Positions 32,966-42,250 of a DNA stretch of 64,000 bases are shown here, one piece after another. The notes beneath the pieces are model-generated. The model was given only the letters and a program-made list of their open reading frames with translations, did no database searches and was not told the origin of the DNA. Location of the stretch: assembly GCA_002451695.1 (NCBI GenBank), contig DKDC01000001.1, forward strand, positions 30,871 to 94,870. Reading direction: 5' to 3'. The translations under genes were made by a program, and so were the position numbers. Source of the stretch: Prevotellaceae bacterium UBA6858. Its GTDB lineage: Bacteria; Bacteroidota; Bacteroidia; Bacteroidales; Bacteroidaceae. Position 1 is the first letter of the stretch. Each line of letters begins with the position of its first letter.

Positions 32966-35900
32966 CTACCGCGTGAGCGACACCTTTATGCTTACGCCGA
33001 AGTCCTGCGTGGTGGTGGGATATGACGACGAGGAAAGGAGCGGAGTGTTGGTCTGCCTGTCGTAATAGGCTGAAAGGGTTATGAGCTTCGACAGCGTGTA
33101 GTCCGCCGAGAACGAAATCTTGAACGCCTTGTTTCCCGAAGTGGCCTGCGAGAGCATGGTGAGAATGTTGCGCTGGATGGAGCTTTGGTTGCGCAGCGAG
33201 AGGTCGAGGCGCAAATTGAGGTCGTTGCTTATGGTGCCGGAATTGGAGCTGCGACTGCTGCGCGAGGAGTTGTCGTCCGCGCTGCTTTCGCTGTCTTCGC
33301 TGTTCTTCCTGCGCGAGTTTGCCGCACGCCCCTTGCCGCCACGGCGTTTGGGGCGGCGCGTGGGCGAGAAAATCTTCAGGTCGTCAACCTTGTAGCCCAC
33401 GCCTATCACGTAGTCGTTGGAGCGTGCCTCGGAAATCTGCTGCGATGTGAGCGAAAGCGAGAGCATACGGGTGCGGTTGTATTCTATCTTCGCTGTGAGG
33501 TTGTTGTCGAACGTCATGTCGAAGCCTATGAACGGCGAGAAGGTCTCGTTGATTGACACGGTGGAAATGTCGTACATTGACGACGGCACGGGGTTGCCGG
33601 TGGAAACGTCGTTGACGAACCCACGATCGCCGGCGAGCTTCATGAAAGAGGAGAATGTGTTGTAAGACCCCACGGAATACACCGACTGGTAGGAGTGGTT
33701 CACGTTGAACGTCTTGAAAATTGGTTTCATGAAGCGGAGCTTGCCAAGTCCGGAATATGTAAGCCTCCAGTTTGGCAGCATACGCGCAATGGAGGGGAAT
33801 ATGCCGAGGTTTTTCGACCCGCCGCAGTATGCCGAAAGGAATGCGGGTATCATAACATCGGATGAGTACTGCGAGATTGTGCCGTTGGCGGGGTCGAATG
33901 TCTTTCCTGCCAATGTGCTGTTCACTGGGTACTGGCTTCCGCTGTACTGCGCTTCAACGCGGTTACGGAACAACGGCAGGGAGTTGACGAACTTCGTGAA
34001 AGTCTTGTTCTCGTAGTTGTTCTTTGCGCTTCCTATGGAGGCGAAAGCCGATGACAGGGAAATGGTGGTGATGTTGAACGAGCCGGTTTCGGTGGCGGGC
34101 ATACCGTCGAACATATATTGTATGCTGCGCGACTTGTTCACCGTGCGCGAAGCCGTGAGGTCTATCTTGAAATCGCGGAGCGGCTCGAGCGTCGCGCTAA
34201 GCTGCAAGGATTCGTTCTTGCTTGTGGCGGCGGGGGTCGTAATGCTGTCGTTTGAAAGCAGCCAACCCTTGCGCTGCGCCTTGGATATGTAGCTTTCGCC
34301 CGCCATGCCGAATGCGAAATCGAGTCCGGGCTGCAAGCCGCCCGCCGAACGCTGTCCGAACATATCGCCGATGTTGGGCAGGAAACCGGGCAACGACATG
34401 CTGAATGTGTTCTTGTAGGAAACGCTTATGTTTCTCACCGACATGGCAAGGCGTGCGGTAGTCTGCAAAGCCTTATACCAGAACCGGTTTTCCGGGTTGC
34501 TGCGCGGGCTTACGGTTATCTTCACCTTGGCCGTGTCGCGTGAGGTTACGAGTATGTGGTTATTGTCCACAACCTTGTAGCGTATGGGGTAGCTCGTGCC
34601 GTCCTGGCGGAACGCCCTTACGCGGAGGTTTTTGGAGCGGCGGTTGTGGGCAACATTCACCGTTGTGTCCTGAAGGAGCTGTATTTCGGAGGTGAAAAAC
34701 TTGTTTTCCTCCTTGTCCTTGTCGTCCTTTTTCTTTGCGGCGTTTGACGCTGAGCTTGCAAACTTGCGGTTCACCTTTTTAAGGAAAGGCACATTATTGT
34801 ATAGCGTGAGCATATTGAGGCGCAGGTTGCCGTTTATGTCGCGCGTGTTGTTTATGGTGTTGCCCAAAGTTGAGCCGTCCTCGAGATACGTCCCCCTGTT
34901 CCAGCCGTAGGTGGAGCGGTAGGTGAAATCTGGAGTTACCCAGTTGAACGCGGGAATCTTGTTCAAAGGTATCTTCCACGAGAAGTCGAACGACTGCTGG
35001 TAGGTGAGCGGTGTCCCGAAATGCTTGACGCTGCGCCACACGGAGTCTTTCCACGCCTCGTATTCGTTGGGGTAAAGCGACTTGTTCACAGGCACGTTGG
35101 GCTGCTCAATTTCCGCATTCGTGCCGGAGGAGAATGAGGTGTGGATGTTTGAGGTGAAGTCCCATTGCAGGTTGAAACGGCGGTTCCAGAAAAAGTCGCT
35201 CGCCCACGTGAGAGGGAGGGACGAGTTTTCGAGCTGCTGCATATCCCTTTCCTTGAGCTCGTAATACGAGCGCGTGATGTCTGAATTAATCGAAAGGTTC
35301 TGCGGCGCGAAGTTAATCTTTTCGTCCTTCAGGAGTTTCAGCCACGGACTGTTGCTCTTCATCTTGGCAAACGGCGCGAGCGATTTGAAGTTCGGCGAAT
35401 ACGAGTAGTTGCCGCTGAGTTTCCAGCTGTCGTCCTTTTCCCACACAATTGTCTGCCCCTCGCTCTGCTTGTGGCTGTGGGAATAGCTGAACGAGAAATT
35501 GGCCGGGTCATAAGGCATGGGGTGGGACTTGGTGGAGATGTTGAACTTCACGTTTGAAAGGCTGAAGTTTGAGTTTGTCTCGGTGGTCTCGCAAATGCGG
35601 CGCAGGGAGTCGCGCTCGTGCTTTGTGGTCAGAGCGTCTATGGCATCGTCCATTTCCATGTCAGTGTCGAGCGGGTTGTATTTCGGCTTTACCTTCTCCT
35701 TGCTGTATGAATAGTAAAGCGGTGCCTTGAACTTGATTTTCTCGGGCAGGAAACGCCCGAGATCAACGTTCATAGACATATCGTACTCATATAGATTGTC
35801 ATCGCGCCGCTGGTCAACGCGGTCTTCCACGCCACCAAAACCGTCGGTCTCGATGTGTCCGCCGAAATTGAACGTGCCAAGGTCGGAAAGTTGCAGGTTC

Positions 35901-38900
35901 AGATTGCCCTTTGCCGCCCAACCGCCCTTGTTGGTGTAGTGCTGTAGGCGCAGTTCGTTTACCCAGACCTCCACGTTGGAAACCTGGCGCGAGTTGTTGC
36001 GCACGCCGATCATCATGGTGTGTATCTCGCCAAGCGAGGGATTGCCCACAACAGTTATCTTGTTCTTGGGGCGGTCGGTGTCGTAGGACGAGAACTGCTG
36101 CGAAAACGATGCCTGCCCCGCACTTTTTTGCCTGTTGCGCTCGCGCTTCAAGTCGGTGAACTTGGCAAGGTTTATGTCGAGCATATTCTCCTCGGGCCAC
36201 ACAATGCGCCGCGCCGAAGTGGAATATCTGTCGTATTGTCCCTCTTCGGTTAGCTTCAAAGGTATCTCGTATTCATAGAAATTGCTCTTGTAGTCAGACC
36301 CCAGACGTATGAAAAGCGAAGTGGCGCCATCGGCAAGCGTCTTGTCGCCCACAAGGGCGTTTGCGTGCACGAACATCTGGATATGCTTGTACTTGCGCAG
36401 GTCGAGCGAAATGTTTTTGTAAACTGCGCGTGCATCGCCGCTTGCAAGGTTCTTTATCACGAGCTGCAACGCCTGTTCGTTCTGCTCAAGAAGCTGCGAC
36501 TCGTTCGGGTCAACCACACGCGATATGCCGGGAGGGATAACATAGTTCACAGGTTTTTTTTCGTTGTTCTCCTCGTAGTTCACCGCCGCCACATCCATTG
36601 TGCCGCTCACCGCGGGAGCCTGACCGTTGTAAAGGTTCTGCTCGTAGCTTCTCCATTCGCCGCGTGAAAGTTCGAGGGTGGCGAAACGCAGCACAACCGG
36701 CTTCTCAAAGTTTGTGAGGTACATCCTCATAAACCTTATGCTGTTGAAGTCGCTTATATTGCCGACTTTGCTTGTGTAACTCTTAATGGGGACACGGAAA
36801 AGATACCACGAAACATTTGCCTTGCTGCCGTTGCGCAACGAAACAGCAGCCGTTCTCTGGTCAACGATATTGTTCTGCCCCACCTGCATTCCGTCGGGGG
36901 AAAGGTGCATCTTGTACTGAAAGTATTTCTCGTATTCGTTAAGAGTGTAGTCCTGGTTTATGTCCTCTACGTCTGGCGTGGACTTGAAAGCCGTGGCGTA
37001 CCGCTCGGGAGAGTCCTTGGATTCCGGCGAATTGCCCTCAGGACCATTTATGTGCTTGTAGCGGTCGAGAATGGAAGTCTTGTTCCTGTCAAAATCCGAA
37101 CCGCGGAAATAATGATAGTCGTCCCCTGCCGGATCAGCGGCTATGGAGTCATAAACCGCAGCGTTCACCTTGGCGCGTACCTCGTCAAGATAGCTTTTAT
37201 AAGTGGGAAACGTCGCCTCGTCCGCACTTGAAAGTCCGTTAAGCCCGATGTCCTGTCTGTCGCGTGCACCGCTGCTCGTGTTAAAGGCATAGGTTACGCT
37301 GTTTTGCACAGGCACACGTCCCCAAGCCGTCTCCGTGTATTTTGAGGCATCACCGTCGATGGGCATTCCGCTCTCGTAGAATTTCTTTCCGTCCTTAAGT
37401 ATGTCCTCGCTGACCTCGCCGAGATTTATGCAAAGGTCGCCCGAATAATCCCCAGTCTGCTCGCGAGTGTAAATAAACGGGTCCATCATCCAGAACTCCA
37501 CGTACTCAATGTTCGCCTGTTCAAAGTCGCTCGTGTTGAGCTTGCGCATCATGCCTCCCCAATGGCTGCGCGGATTTGCGAGGTTGCCGTTTTCGTCAAG
37601 GTCGGGATTGAGATTGTACGGGCCGCGTTCGTTCGGGTAATAAGCAAGGTTGAGCACGGAAAGCGTGGAGCTTTCGCCAAAACGCTGTTCCTTGTTCGGG
37701 AATAACTCGCGGTTGTAAACCTCCCTCACGTAGTGGTTGGAAAGCTGGTCAAGGTCGCTCTTAATATGACTCGGAGTGAGCGAGGAACTGCGCCGGGTGA
37801 AAAGCGGGTCAATCTTGTACCATGCCAGCAGCGAGCGGTTGTAGCCATAGCGCACATCGTTGCTAAGCCGGCTTTCGGGGAACTCTGACGGAGTGGAGGC
37901 AAGTTGCCAGTCTGTGGGCGTGCTTATGTCTATTTTACTTTGCGTCTGCTCAAAGTCGTCAATATAAGAAGAGTTGCCCTGCGAGCCTTTGTTGTTGCCA
38001 GCCATAAGCTGTGCGAACTCCGCCGAAAAGTTTATGCTCGAGGGCTTGTCGAGCGACAGGAAAGGCAGCTTGTCAAGCATATCGGTAAGCCACTGGCTTT
38101 GTTTTTTCCAGTTAAGGCTCACGCCCCACACCGTGTTGTTGAGCGGTTCGCTTCCCATTGAAACTTTTGTTGTCAGAGGCTGTTCCGAAAGGTGCATTAA
38201 AGTTCCGCCGAGACGGAAATCCTTGTTAAACTCATATTCCCAGTTCAATCCCAAAAGCGTCTTGCGCTCAAGGCCGTAGTCGGTGTTGCTCTCAAGGCTC
38301 ACGTTCACCGGCGTGCCGGCATCAAGAATGCTCTGGTTTATTATCGCCACCGTACCCTCGCTGTAGTTCACGGTATAGTCCACTCCCTCGGTTAGTGTTA
38401 TGCCTCCGGCAGTAACCACCACGCTTCCCTGCGGCACATCAGTAGCACCGAGACTAATCTCGCCGCTTTTCTGCGAAGCCTTGAACTGTCCGGAAATGAT
38501 ATACTTGTTTTTCTCCGCAATCTGCCGTGCCACTGTTTTGGTGGAGTCATAAAGTTCCTGGAAGCAATATTTGTCGGCCACGGCCCCGCTTCCTATCTTT
38601 CCTCTCAGGAACTGCCCGAAAGGCTCTGCCGCCGGGAAGAATATGCGCCCAGTCGAAGCGTCAATGGTGTATCCGTCAACAAAGTCGAAATAGCCGTTGG
38701 GATTGGCTTTGTTGTTATTGTCAAGTCTGTCGAGGTTCATAAGGCGCACAAGCGGCGTGTTCTTAAGTCCCGGTTCGGGCAGGTAAGTGAGGTAAACGCC
38801 GGTGGTGTCGCTCAAAATCTTCACGTCAAGGCGGAAGCGGTCTTTCTGCACCCTTGTGGCGTTGAGCGAGTAAACGTTCTTCATCATCAGCTTCCAGTTT

Positions 38901-40381
38901 GGCATCGCCGGCACATTCGACGTGTTCTTTATTGCCTTCACGAACAACGCCTGCGTGTTGTCCTTCACATCGGTGGAAAACTCTCCCACCTGAAAGTTCT
39001 GCCCGCGATAAGTGTATTCGTATGCTACGGCAAGCACTTGGTCGGTCTGCAAGGCTGACTTCAGCGAGATGTACCCCAGAGCATTGTTCACCGTATATTC
39101 CGAAGAGCTAAGCATACGTGCGCTCTCCAACTTCTCATAGTCCGTGCCGCCCGCAAAGTTACCTATTCCGTCGAGCGTGGACGAAGTTTGGCTTATGTCT
39201 CTTGCGGCGGCATAGCTTCCGGTTATCGTGGCGTAAAGGGTGTTCGAGGTGTTCTGCGGCTGCTCCTGCCCGTTACCGCTCCACAAGGCGTTGCCAATAT
39301 GGCGGCTTTCGCCAAGGTCGGCAAAAGCCACGATGTTGCGCGTGTTACTTGTTGCACCGGTTTTGTTTGTTACCCACACCTCAACACGGTTAATCTTTAT
39401 GCCCGATGTGATATTGGGCAACTGCGCCATTGAGCGGTCGTAATTGTCGCGGAAAAAGTGCGAAAGGAAAAAGTGGCGGTTCTCCTCATAGTCGGCAGCC
39501 GAAATCTCAAAGGGCGTAAGCTGGTTGCCGCCGCTCGACTTCACCGACGAGCTTGACGAGTTCTTGCGCGAGATCACGCTTTGCAGCTTCAGTTTGCCGA
39601 ACTGCATATCGGCCCTCACGCCAAACAATGACGACGCGCCCCTGACCAACGACACGTTAGACGGCATAGACACGTTGCCGGCTTCGAGCAGCTTCACAAT
39701 CTCGTCCTCCTTGCCTTGGTATGTCAGCTTCAGGTCTTTCGAGTCAACATCGAATGTGGCTTCTGTGTTATAGTTCAGCGTCATGTCCATTTTGTCGCCA
39801 ATCCTTCCGTTCACGCTAAGGTTAACCTTTTCGTCAAAGTCAAAGCCGAAAGTCTTGCGGAAACGCAGCGGCAGCGTGGGGTTGTCAACACTCGTGGTGT
39901 TCGCCCCGATTTTCAGCTCTGCCGAACCCTGCGTTTTAATCTGCACGCCGCCCGGACCGAAAATCTTCTCCGCCGGACCGAGGCTGAAGTGCATATCGGT
40001 GAAGTCGAACTTTTCCTTTCCCTCGTTCTTGAAAAGCTCGCTGTTTTTGCTTGCATAGTATTTCTGCATCGACTGCCTCAGGCTCCAGCGCATATATTCG
40101 TCCCGCGTGAGCAGCACAGGAGTGTTAAGGTAAGAGTCGCCAATCTTAGTGCCAAGGCGGTAGCCGCCGCTTTCGTCAAGCTCCGCCTCTTCCTTCATGT
40201 TCTTGGGAGTGGCGAGGTCAACGGGGCGTTTTCTTATGTCGTCCTCATTCTGCGGCGAAGTCTTGCTCACATTTGCGCGTATGCGCCCCACGCTGTCGCC
40301 CGCCTCCACGGCGTTCTGGGCTTCAGCCCCAACGCCGAAGCCGGCAAATGCCGCCAAAAGCAGCACGCACCTTAACAGCAT
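32966..40381 (-). CDS. sprA: Type IX secretion outer-membrane translocon protein SprA (Sov)
   Basis: SprA is the giant outer-membrane barrel through which type IX secretion cargo crosses. The protein is about 2471 residues from the ATG at 40381, which gives a clean signal peptide (LLRCVLLLAAFAGFGVGAEA). The longer frame begins with TTG at 40426 and is less likely. Recognisable SprA features are the N-terminal region with NTPVLLTRDEYMRWSLRQSM and FSLGPAEKIFGPGGVQIKTQ, FGIRA-like SLFGVRADMQFGKLKLQSVI, and many barrel strands to the end (FGVSIKVSLTR). It lies downstream of ruvA, the same order as in other Bacteroidota. Other T9SS genes are not in the window; the BspA-like protein at 11560 may be a substrate. 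Confidence 0.95.
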   Translation of the reverse strand: MLLRCVLLLAAFAGFGVGAEAQNAVEAGDSVGRIRANVSKTSPQNEDDIRKRPVDLATPKNMKEEAELDESGGYRLGTKIGDSYLNTPVLLTRDEYMRWSLRQSMQKYYASKNSELFKNEGKEKFDFTDMHFSLGPAEKIFGPGGVQIKTQGSAELKIGANTTSVDNPTLPLRFRKTFGFDFDEKVNLSVNGRIGDKMDMTLNYNTEATFDVDSKDLKLTYQGKEDEIVKLLEAGNVSMPSNVSLVRGASSLFGVRADMQFGKLKLQSVISRKNSSSSSVKSSGGNQLTPFEISAADYEENRHFFLSHFFRDNYDRSMAQLPNITSGIKINRVEVWVTNKTGATSNTRNIVAFADLGESRHIGNALWSGNGQEQPQNTSNTLYATITGSYAAARDISQTSSTLDGIGNFAGGTDYEKLESARMLSSSEYTVNNALGYISLKSALQTDQVLAVAYEYTYRGQNFQVGEFSTDVKDNTQALFVKAIKNTSNVPAMPNWKLMMKNVYSLNATRVQKDRFRLDVKILSDTTGVYLTYLPEPGLKNTPLVRLMNLDRLDNNNKANPNGYFDFVDGYTIDASTGRIFFPAAEPFGQFLRGKIGSGAVADKYCFQELYDSTKTVARQIAEKNKYIISGQFKASQKSGEISLGATDVPQGSVVVTAGGITLTEGVDYTVNYSEGTVAIINQSILDAGTPVNVSLESNTDYGLERKTLLGLNWEYEFNKDFRLGGTLMHLSEQPLTTKVSMGSEPLNNTVWGVSLNWKKQSQWLTDMLDKLPFLSLDKPSSINFSAEFAQLMAGNNKGSQGNSSYIDDFEQTQSKIDISTPTDWQLASTPSEFPESRLSNDVRYGYNRSLLAWYKIDPLFTRRSSSLTPSHIKSDLDQLSNHYVREVYNRELFPNKEQRFGESSTLSVLNLAYYPNERGPYNLNPDLDENGNLANPRSHWGGMMRKLNTSDFEQANIEYVEFWMMDPFIYTREQTGDYSGDLCINLGEVSEDILKDGKKFYESGMPIDGDASKYTETAWGRVPVQNSVTYAFNTSSGARDRQDIGLNGLSSADEATFPTYKSYLDEVRAKVNAAVYDSIAADPAGDDYHYFRGSDFDRNKTSILDRYKHINGPEGNSPESKDSPERYATAFKSTPDVEDINQDYTLNEYEKYFQYKMHLSPDGMQVGQNNIVDQRTAAVSLRNGSKANVSWYLFRVPIKSYTSKVGNISDFNSIRFMRMYLTNFEKPVVLRFATLELSRGEWRSYEQNLYNGQAPAVSGTMDVAAVNYEENNEKKPVNYVIPPGISRVVDPNESQLLEQNEQALQLVIKNLASGDARAVYKNISLDLRKYKHIQMFVHANALVGDKTLADGATSLFIRLGSDYKSNFYEYEIPLKLTEEGQYDRYSTSARRIVWPEENMLDINLAKFTDLKRERNRQKSAGQASFSQQFSSYDTDRPKNKITVVGNPSLGEIHTMMIGVRNNSRQVSNVEVWVNELRLQHYTNKGGWAAKGNLNLQLSDLGTFNFGGHIETDGFGGVEDRVDQRRDDNLYEYDMSMNVDLGRFLPEKIKFKAPLYYSYSKEKVKPKYNPLDTDMEMDDAIDALTTKHERDSLRRICETTETNSNFSLSNVKFNISTKSHPMPYDPANFSFSYSHSHKQSEGQTIVWEKDDSWKLSGNYSYSPNFKSLAPFAKMKSNSPWLKLLKDEKINFAPQNLSINSDITRSYYELKERDMQQLENSSLPLTWASDFFWNRRFNLQWDFTSNIHTSFSSGTNAEIEQPNVPVNKSLYPNEYEAWKDSVWRSVKHFGTPLTYQQSFDFSWKIPLNKIPAFNWVTPDFTYRSTYGWNRGTYLEDGSTLGNTINNTRDINGNLRLNMLTLYNNVPFLKKVNRKFASSASNAAKKKDDKDKEENKFFTSEIQLLQDTTVNVAHNRRSKNLRVRAFRQDGTSYPIRYKVVDNNHILVTSRDTAKVKITVSPRSNPENRFWYKALQTTARLAMSVRNISVSYKNTFSMSLPGFLPNIGDMFGQRSAGGLQPGLDFAFGMAGESYISKAQRKGWLLSNDSITTPAATSKNESLQLSATLEPLRDFKIDLTASRTVNKSRSIQYMFDGMPATETGSFNITTISLSSAFASIGSAKNNYENKTFTKFVNSLPLFRNRVEAQYSGSQYPVNSTLAGKTFDPANGTISQYSSDVMIPAFLSAYCGGSKNLGIFPSIARMLPNWRLTYSGLGKLRFMKPIFKTFNVNHSYQSVYSVGSYNTFSSFMKLAGDRGFVNDVSTGNPVPSSMYDISTVSINETFSPFIGFDMTFDNNLTAKIEYNRTRMLSLSLTSQQISEARSNDYVIGVGYKVDDLKIFSPTRRPKRRGGKGRAANSRRKNSEDSESSADDNSSRSSRSSNSGTISNDLNLRLDLSLRNQSSIQRNILTMLSQATSGNKAFKISFSADYTLSKLITLSAYYDRQTNTPLLSSSSYPTTTQDFGVSIKVSLTR

Positions 40382-40429
40382 ATTGCGAAACAACGTCCTT
40401 TCCACACCTTTTTCCTTCAAGAACAAGTG

Positions 40430-41029
40430 TCAGAGCATCTTCAACGCCCGCTTTATTATCTCCTCCACGGCTATCTCGCCGGCATCGGCCTTCAATATGG
40501 CGTTCACCGCCTTCTGCGCCAGCGGTGCGGGATAGCCGAGCGTGGCGAGTGCGCCCAACGCCTCATCGGCGCTCTCCCGGCGTGCGTAACGCTCACCCGC
40601 CCCAAGGCTGGCGGATGTCGCGGTGTCTCCTGCGCCAAGTTTGTCCTTCAAATCTACGATTATGCGCTGGGCGGTTTTAAGCCCTATGCCCTTCACCGAC
40701 TTCAATGCCCTCGAATCCTCGTTTGCCACCACGTTGCGCAGCTCTCCCGGGGCAAAAGCCGAAAGAATGGTGCGCGCCGTGTTGCCGCCAACACCCGACA
40801 CGGAGAGCAGAGCCTCGAACACCTCGCGCTCCTCACGCGAGGCAAAGCCCCAAAGCACGTACGCGTCCTCCCTTATGCTTTCGTAAACATAAAGCCTCAC
40901 GTCCTTTTTCCCTTTCAGCGAGTCGTATGTGGTCAGCGATATGTTCAGTCCGTAACCCACCCCGCCGGCCTCTACAACCGCCATTGTGGGGAAAAGCTCC
41001 GCCAGTTCGCCGTGAATGTATTCTATCAT
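40430..41029 (-). CDS. ruvA: Holliday junction branch migration protein RuvA
   Basis: RuvA binds Holliday junctions as a tetramer and loads the RuvB motor. The 199-residue protein has the N-terminal OB fold (YIHGELAELFPTMAVVEAGG, with VGYGLNISLTTYDSL), the helix-hairpin-helix motifs LLSVSGVGGNTARTILS and LKSVKGIGLKTAQRIIVDLK, and a C-terminal RuvB-contact domain (DEALGALATLGYPAPLAQKA). It lies directly upstream of sprA and the two are presumably cotranscribed. Confidence 0.96.
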   Translation of the reverse strand: MIEYIHGELAELFPTMAVVEAGGVGYGLNISLTTYDSLKGKKDVRLYVYESIREDAYVLWGFASREEREVFEALLSVSGVGGNTARTILSAFAPGELRNVVANEDSRALKSVKGIGLKTAQRIIVDLKDKLGAGDTATSASLGAGERYARRESADEALGALATLGYPAPLAQKAVNAILKADAGEIAVEEIIKRALKML

Positions 41030-41114
41030 CAGTTTTTTCTTTTCTGCATAATAAGACTTAATTTATAACGCACGCTTTTATTACATATTGCATCCGCAGG
41101 GAACATATAACACC

Positions 41115-41147
41115 AAAAATCCCGCAACACACAGGCATTGCGGGATT
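41115..41147 (-). terminator. Rho-independent terminator downstream of the lysS-to-HAD operon
   Basis: Stem AATCCCGCAA / TTGCGGGATT with a ten-base loop is followed on the minus strand by TTTTTGG. It sits between the repeat at 41254 and ruvA, so the repeat lies inside the 3' untranslated region of the preceding operon. Confidence 0.8.
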
Positions 41148-41253
41148 AAGTCCTTATAACACGACCGCATTAAAAGCGGAACTTCACGTCTTTAAGGATA
41201 AACGCACCGCCACAAAACACACAATACAATATCATCCAAAGGATTGCGTTGCC

Positions 41254-41430
41254 GTATGGGCGTATGGCATACGCCCATACAAACGGCGCAAAACCCCGAA
41301 AACTACATCAGACATAAGAAAAACTACGTCCTATGTAGGAAAAACTACATAGGACGTAGGAAAAATTATATCAGACCTTTTTCAGCCCTTTGCAAACCTT
41401 TGAAAAACAAAAACTTACATTTTTACTGTA
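41254..41430 (-). repeat. Composite intergenic repeat, copy 8 (half B + A)
   Basis: One perfectly symmetrical palindrome remains at 41254-41280 (core GGGCGTATGGCATACGCCC, with flanks GTAT and ATAC instead of GTAG and CTAC). Module A (41298-41375) is in the minus orientation with a 21-bp period. In element orientation the cores of units 2 and 3 are ACGTCCTATGT and ACATAGGACGT, exact reverse complements. The leader GTTTTTCAAAGGTTTGCA lies at its far end, near 41390-41420. The 502-bp gap separates the HAD gene from ruvA. Confidence 0.88.
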
Positions 41431-41531
41431 AAACCAAGGCAAGTTTCTGCAAATCAAAGAATTGCACAACTTTATCCGTGTTGGGTGCAATCGGGAACGG
41501 CATGGACTTTACGGGTTGCAGGTAACGGCAA

Positions 41532-42248
41532 TCAAAACAGCGGCCACGCATCGGCGAGAGCCTGCATTGAGGGGAACACAAGGTTTGCGCCCGCATCGCT
41601 GAGCGTCTGTGGGGAAAGCGGGCCTGTGTTCACGGCTATGGTGAATATTCCCGCCGCCACGGCAGCCTCAACGCCCAACGGCGCGTTCTCGACAACCATC
41701 GCCTCGTTGGGTTTCAGTCCGCCTTTTTCCAGACCTTTCAGATACGGTTCGGGAAAAGGCTTGCCGTGAACGGTGTCGTGGCTCGAAACAACAAGCTCCT
41801 TTTTGAAGAAACCGTGATAGCCGTGTTCCAGACGCGAAAGCAGGGACTCCTGTCCGCTGCCCGTTACGACTATTATCTTCAAGCCTTGCGAGCGCACCTT
41901 TTCAAGCAGTTCCCCCGCGCCCGGCATCTTCGGGGCTTCCTCGGTGTAGGAATTGAACAGGCGGCACTTCTCGTCGTATATTTCGCGTTTCTCCTCCGCC
42001 GTGGCGTGCCGCCCCCAAAAGCGTTGGGCGAAAATGTCTATCGTGTCGTCGCCCGTGCGCCCCTCGTGCATATACAGTTCCTCACGGCTTATGTTGAGCC
42101 CGAACTTTCGGCACACAGCCTCCCACGATTTGGCGTGGCGGGGCATGGAGTCGAACAGCACGCCGTCCATGTCAAACAACACGGCTTTAAGGTTCAAAGC
42201 CTTAAAGCCGTGGTTGCTGAGATATTCGTCAAGTTGCTTCCTGTACAT
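41532..42248 (-). CDS. HAD-superfamily phosphatase (beta-phosphoglucomutase/PGP-like)
   Basis: This 238-residue cytoplasmic HAD hydrolase has nucleophile motif AVLFDMDGVLFDSMP (with DMDG, residues 26-29), a helical cap with HEGRTGDDTIDIF, motif II IIVVTGSGQ, the Lys of motif III in HGKPFPEPYLKGLEKGG and motif IV MVVENAPLGVEAAVAAG. The cap and DxDG pattern fit small sugar-phosphate phosphatases or beta-phosphoglucomutases; the exact substrate is not visible. It follows pgi by 2 bp, so a hexose-phosphate substrate is plausible. Confidence 0.88.
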   Translation of the reverse strand: MYRKQLDEYLSNHGFKALNLKAVLFDMDGVLFDSMPRHAKSWEAVCRKFGLNISREELYMHEGRTGDDTIDIFAQRFWGRHATAEEKREIYDEKCRLFNSYTEEAPKMPGAGELLEKVRSQGLKIIVVTGSGQESLLSRLEHGYHGFFKKELVVSSHDTVHGKPFPEPYLKGLEKGGLKPNEAMVVENAPLGVEAAVAAGIFTIAVNTGPLSPQTLSDAGANLVFPSMQALADAWPLF

Positions 42249-42250
42249 GG

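Noticed and set aside
40382..40426. TTG start giving SprA 15 extra residues
   Set aside because: The ATG at 40381 yields a standard signal peptide; the extension adds a charged stretch before it.
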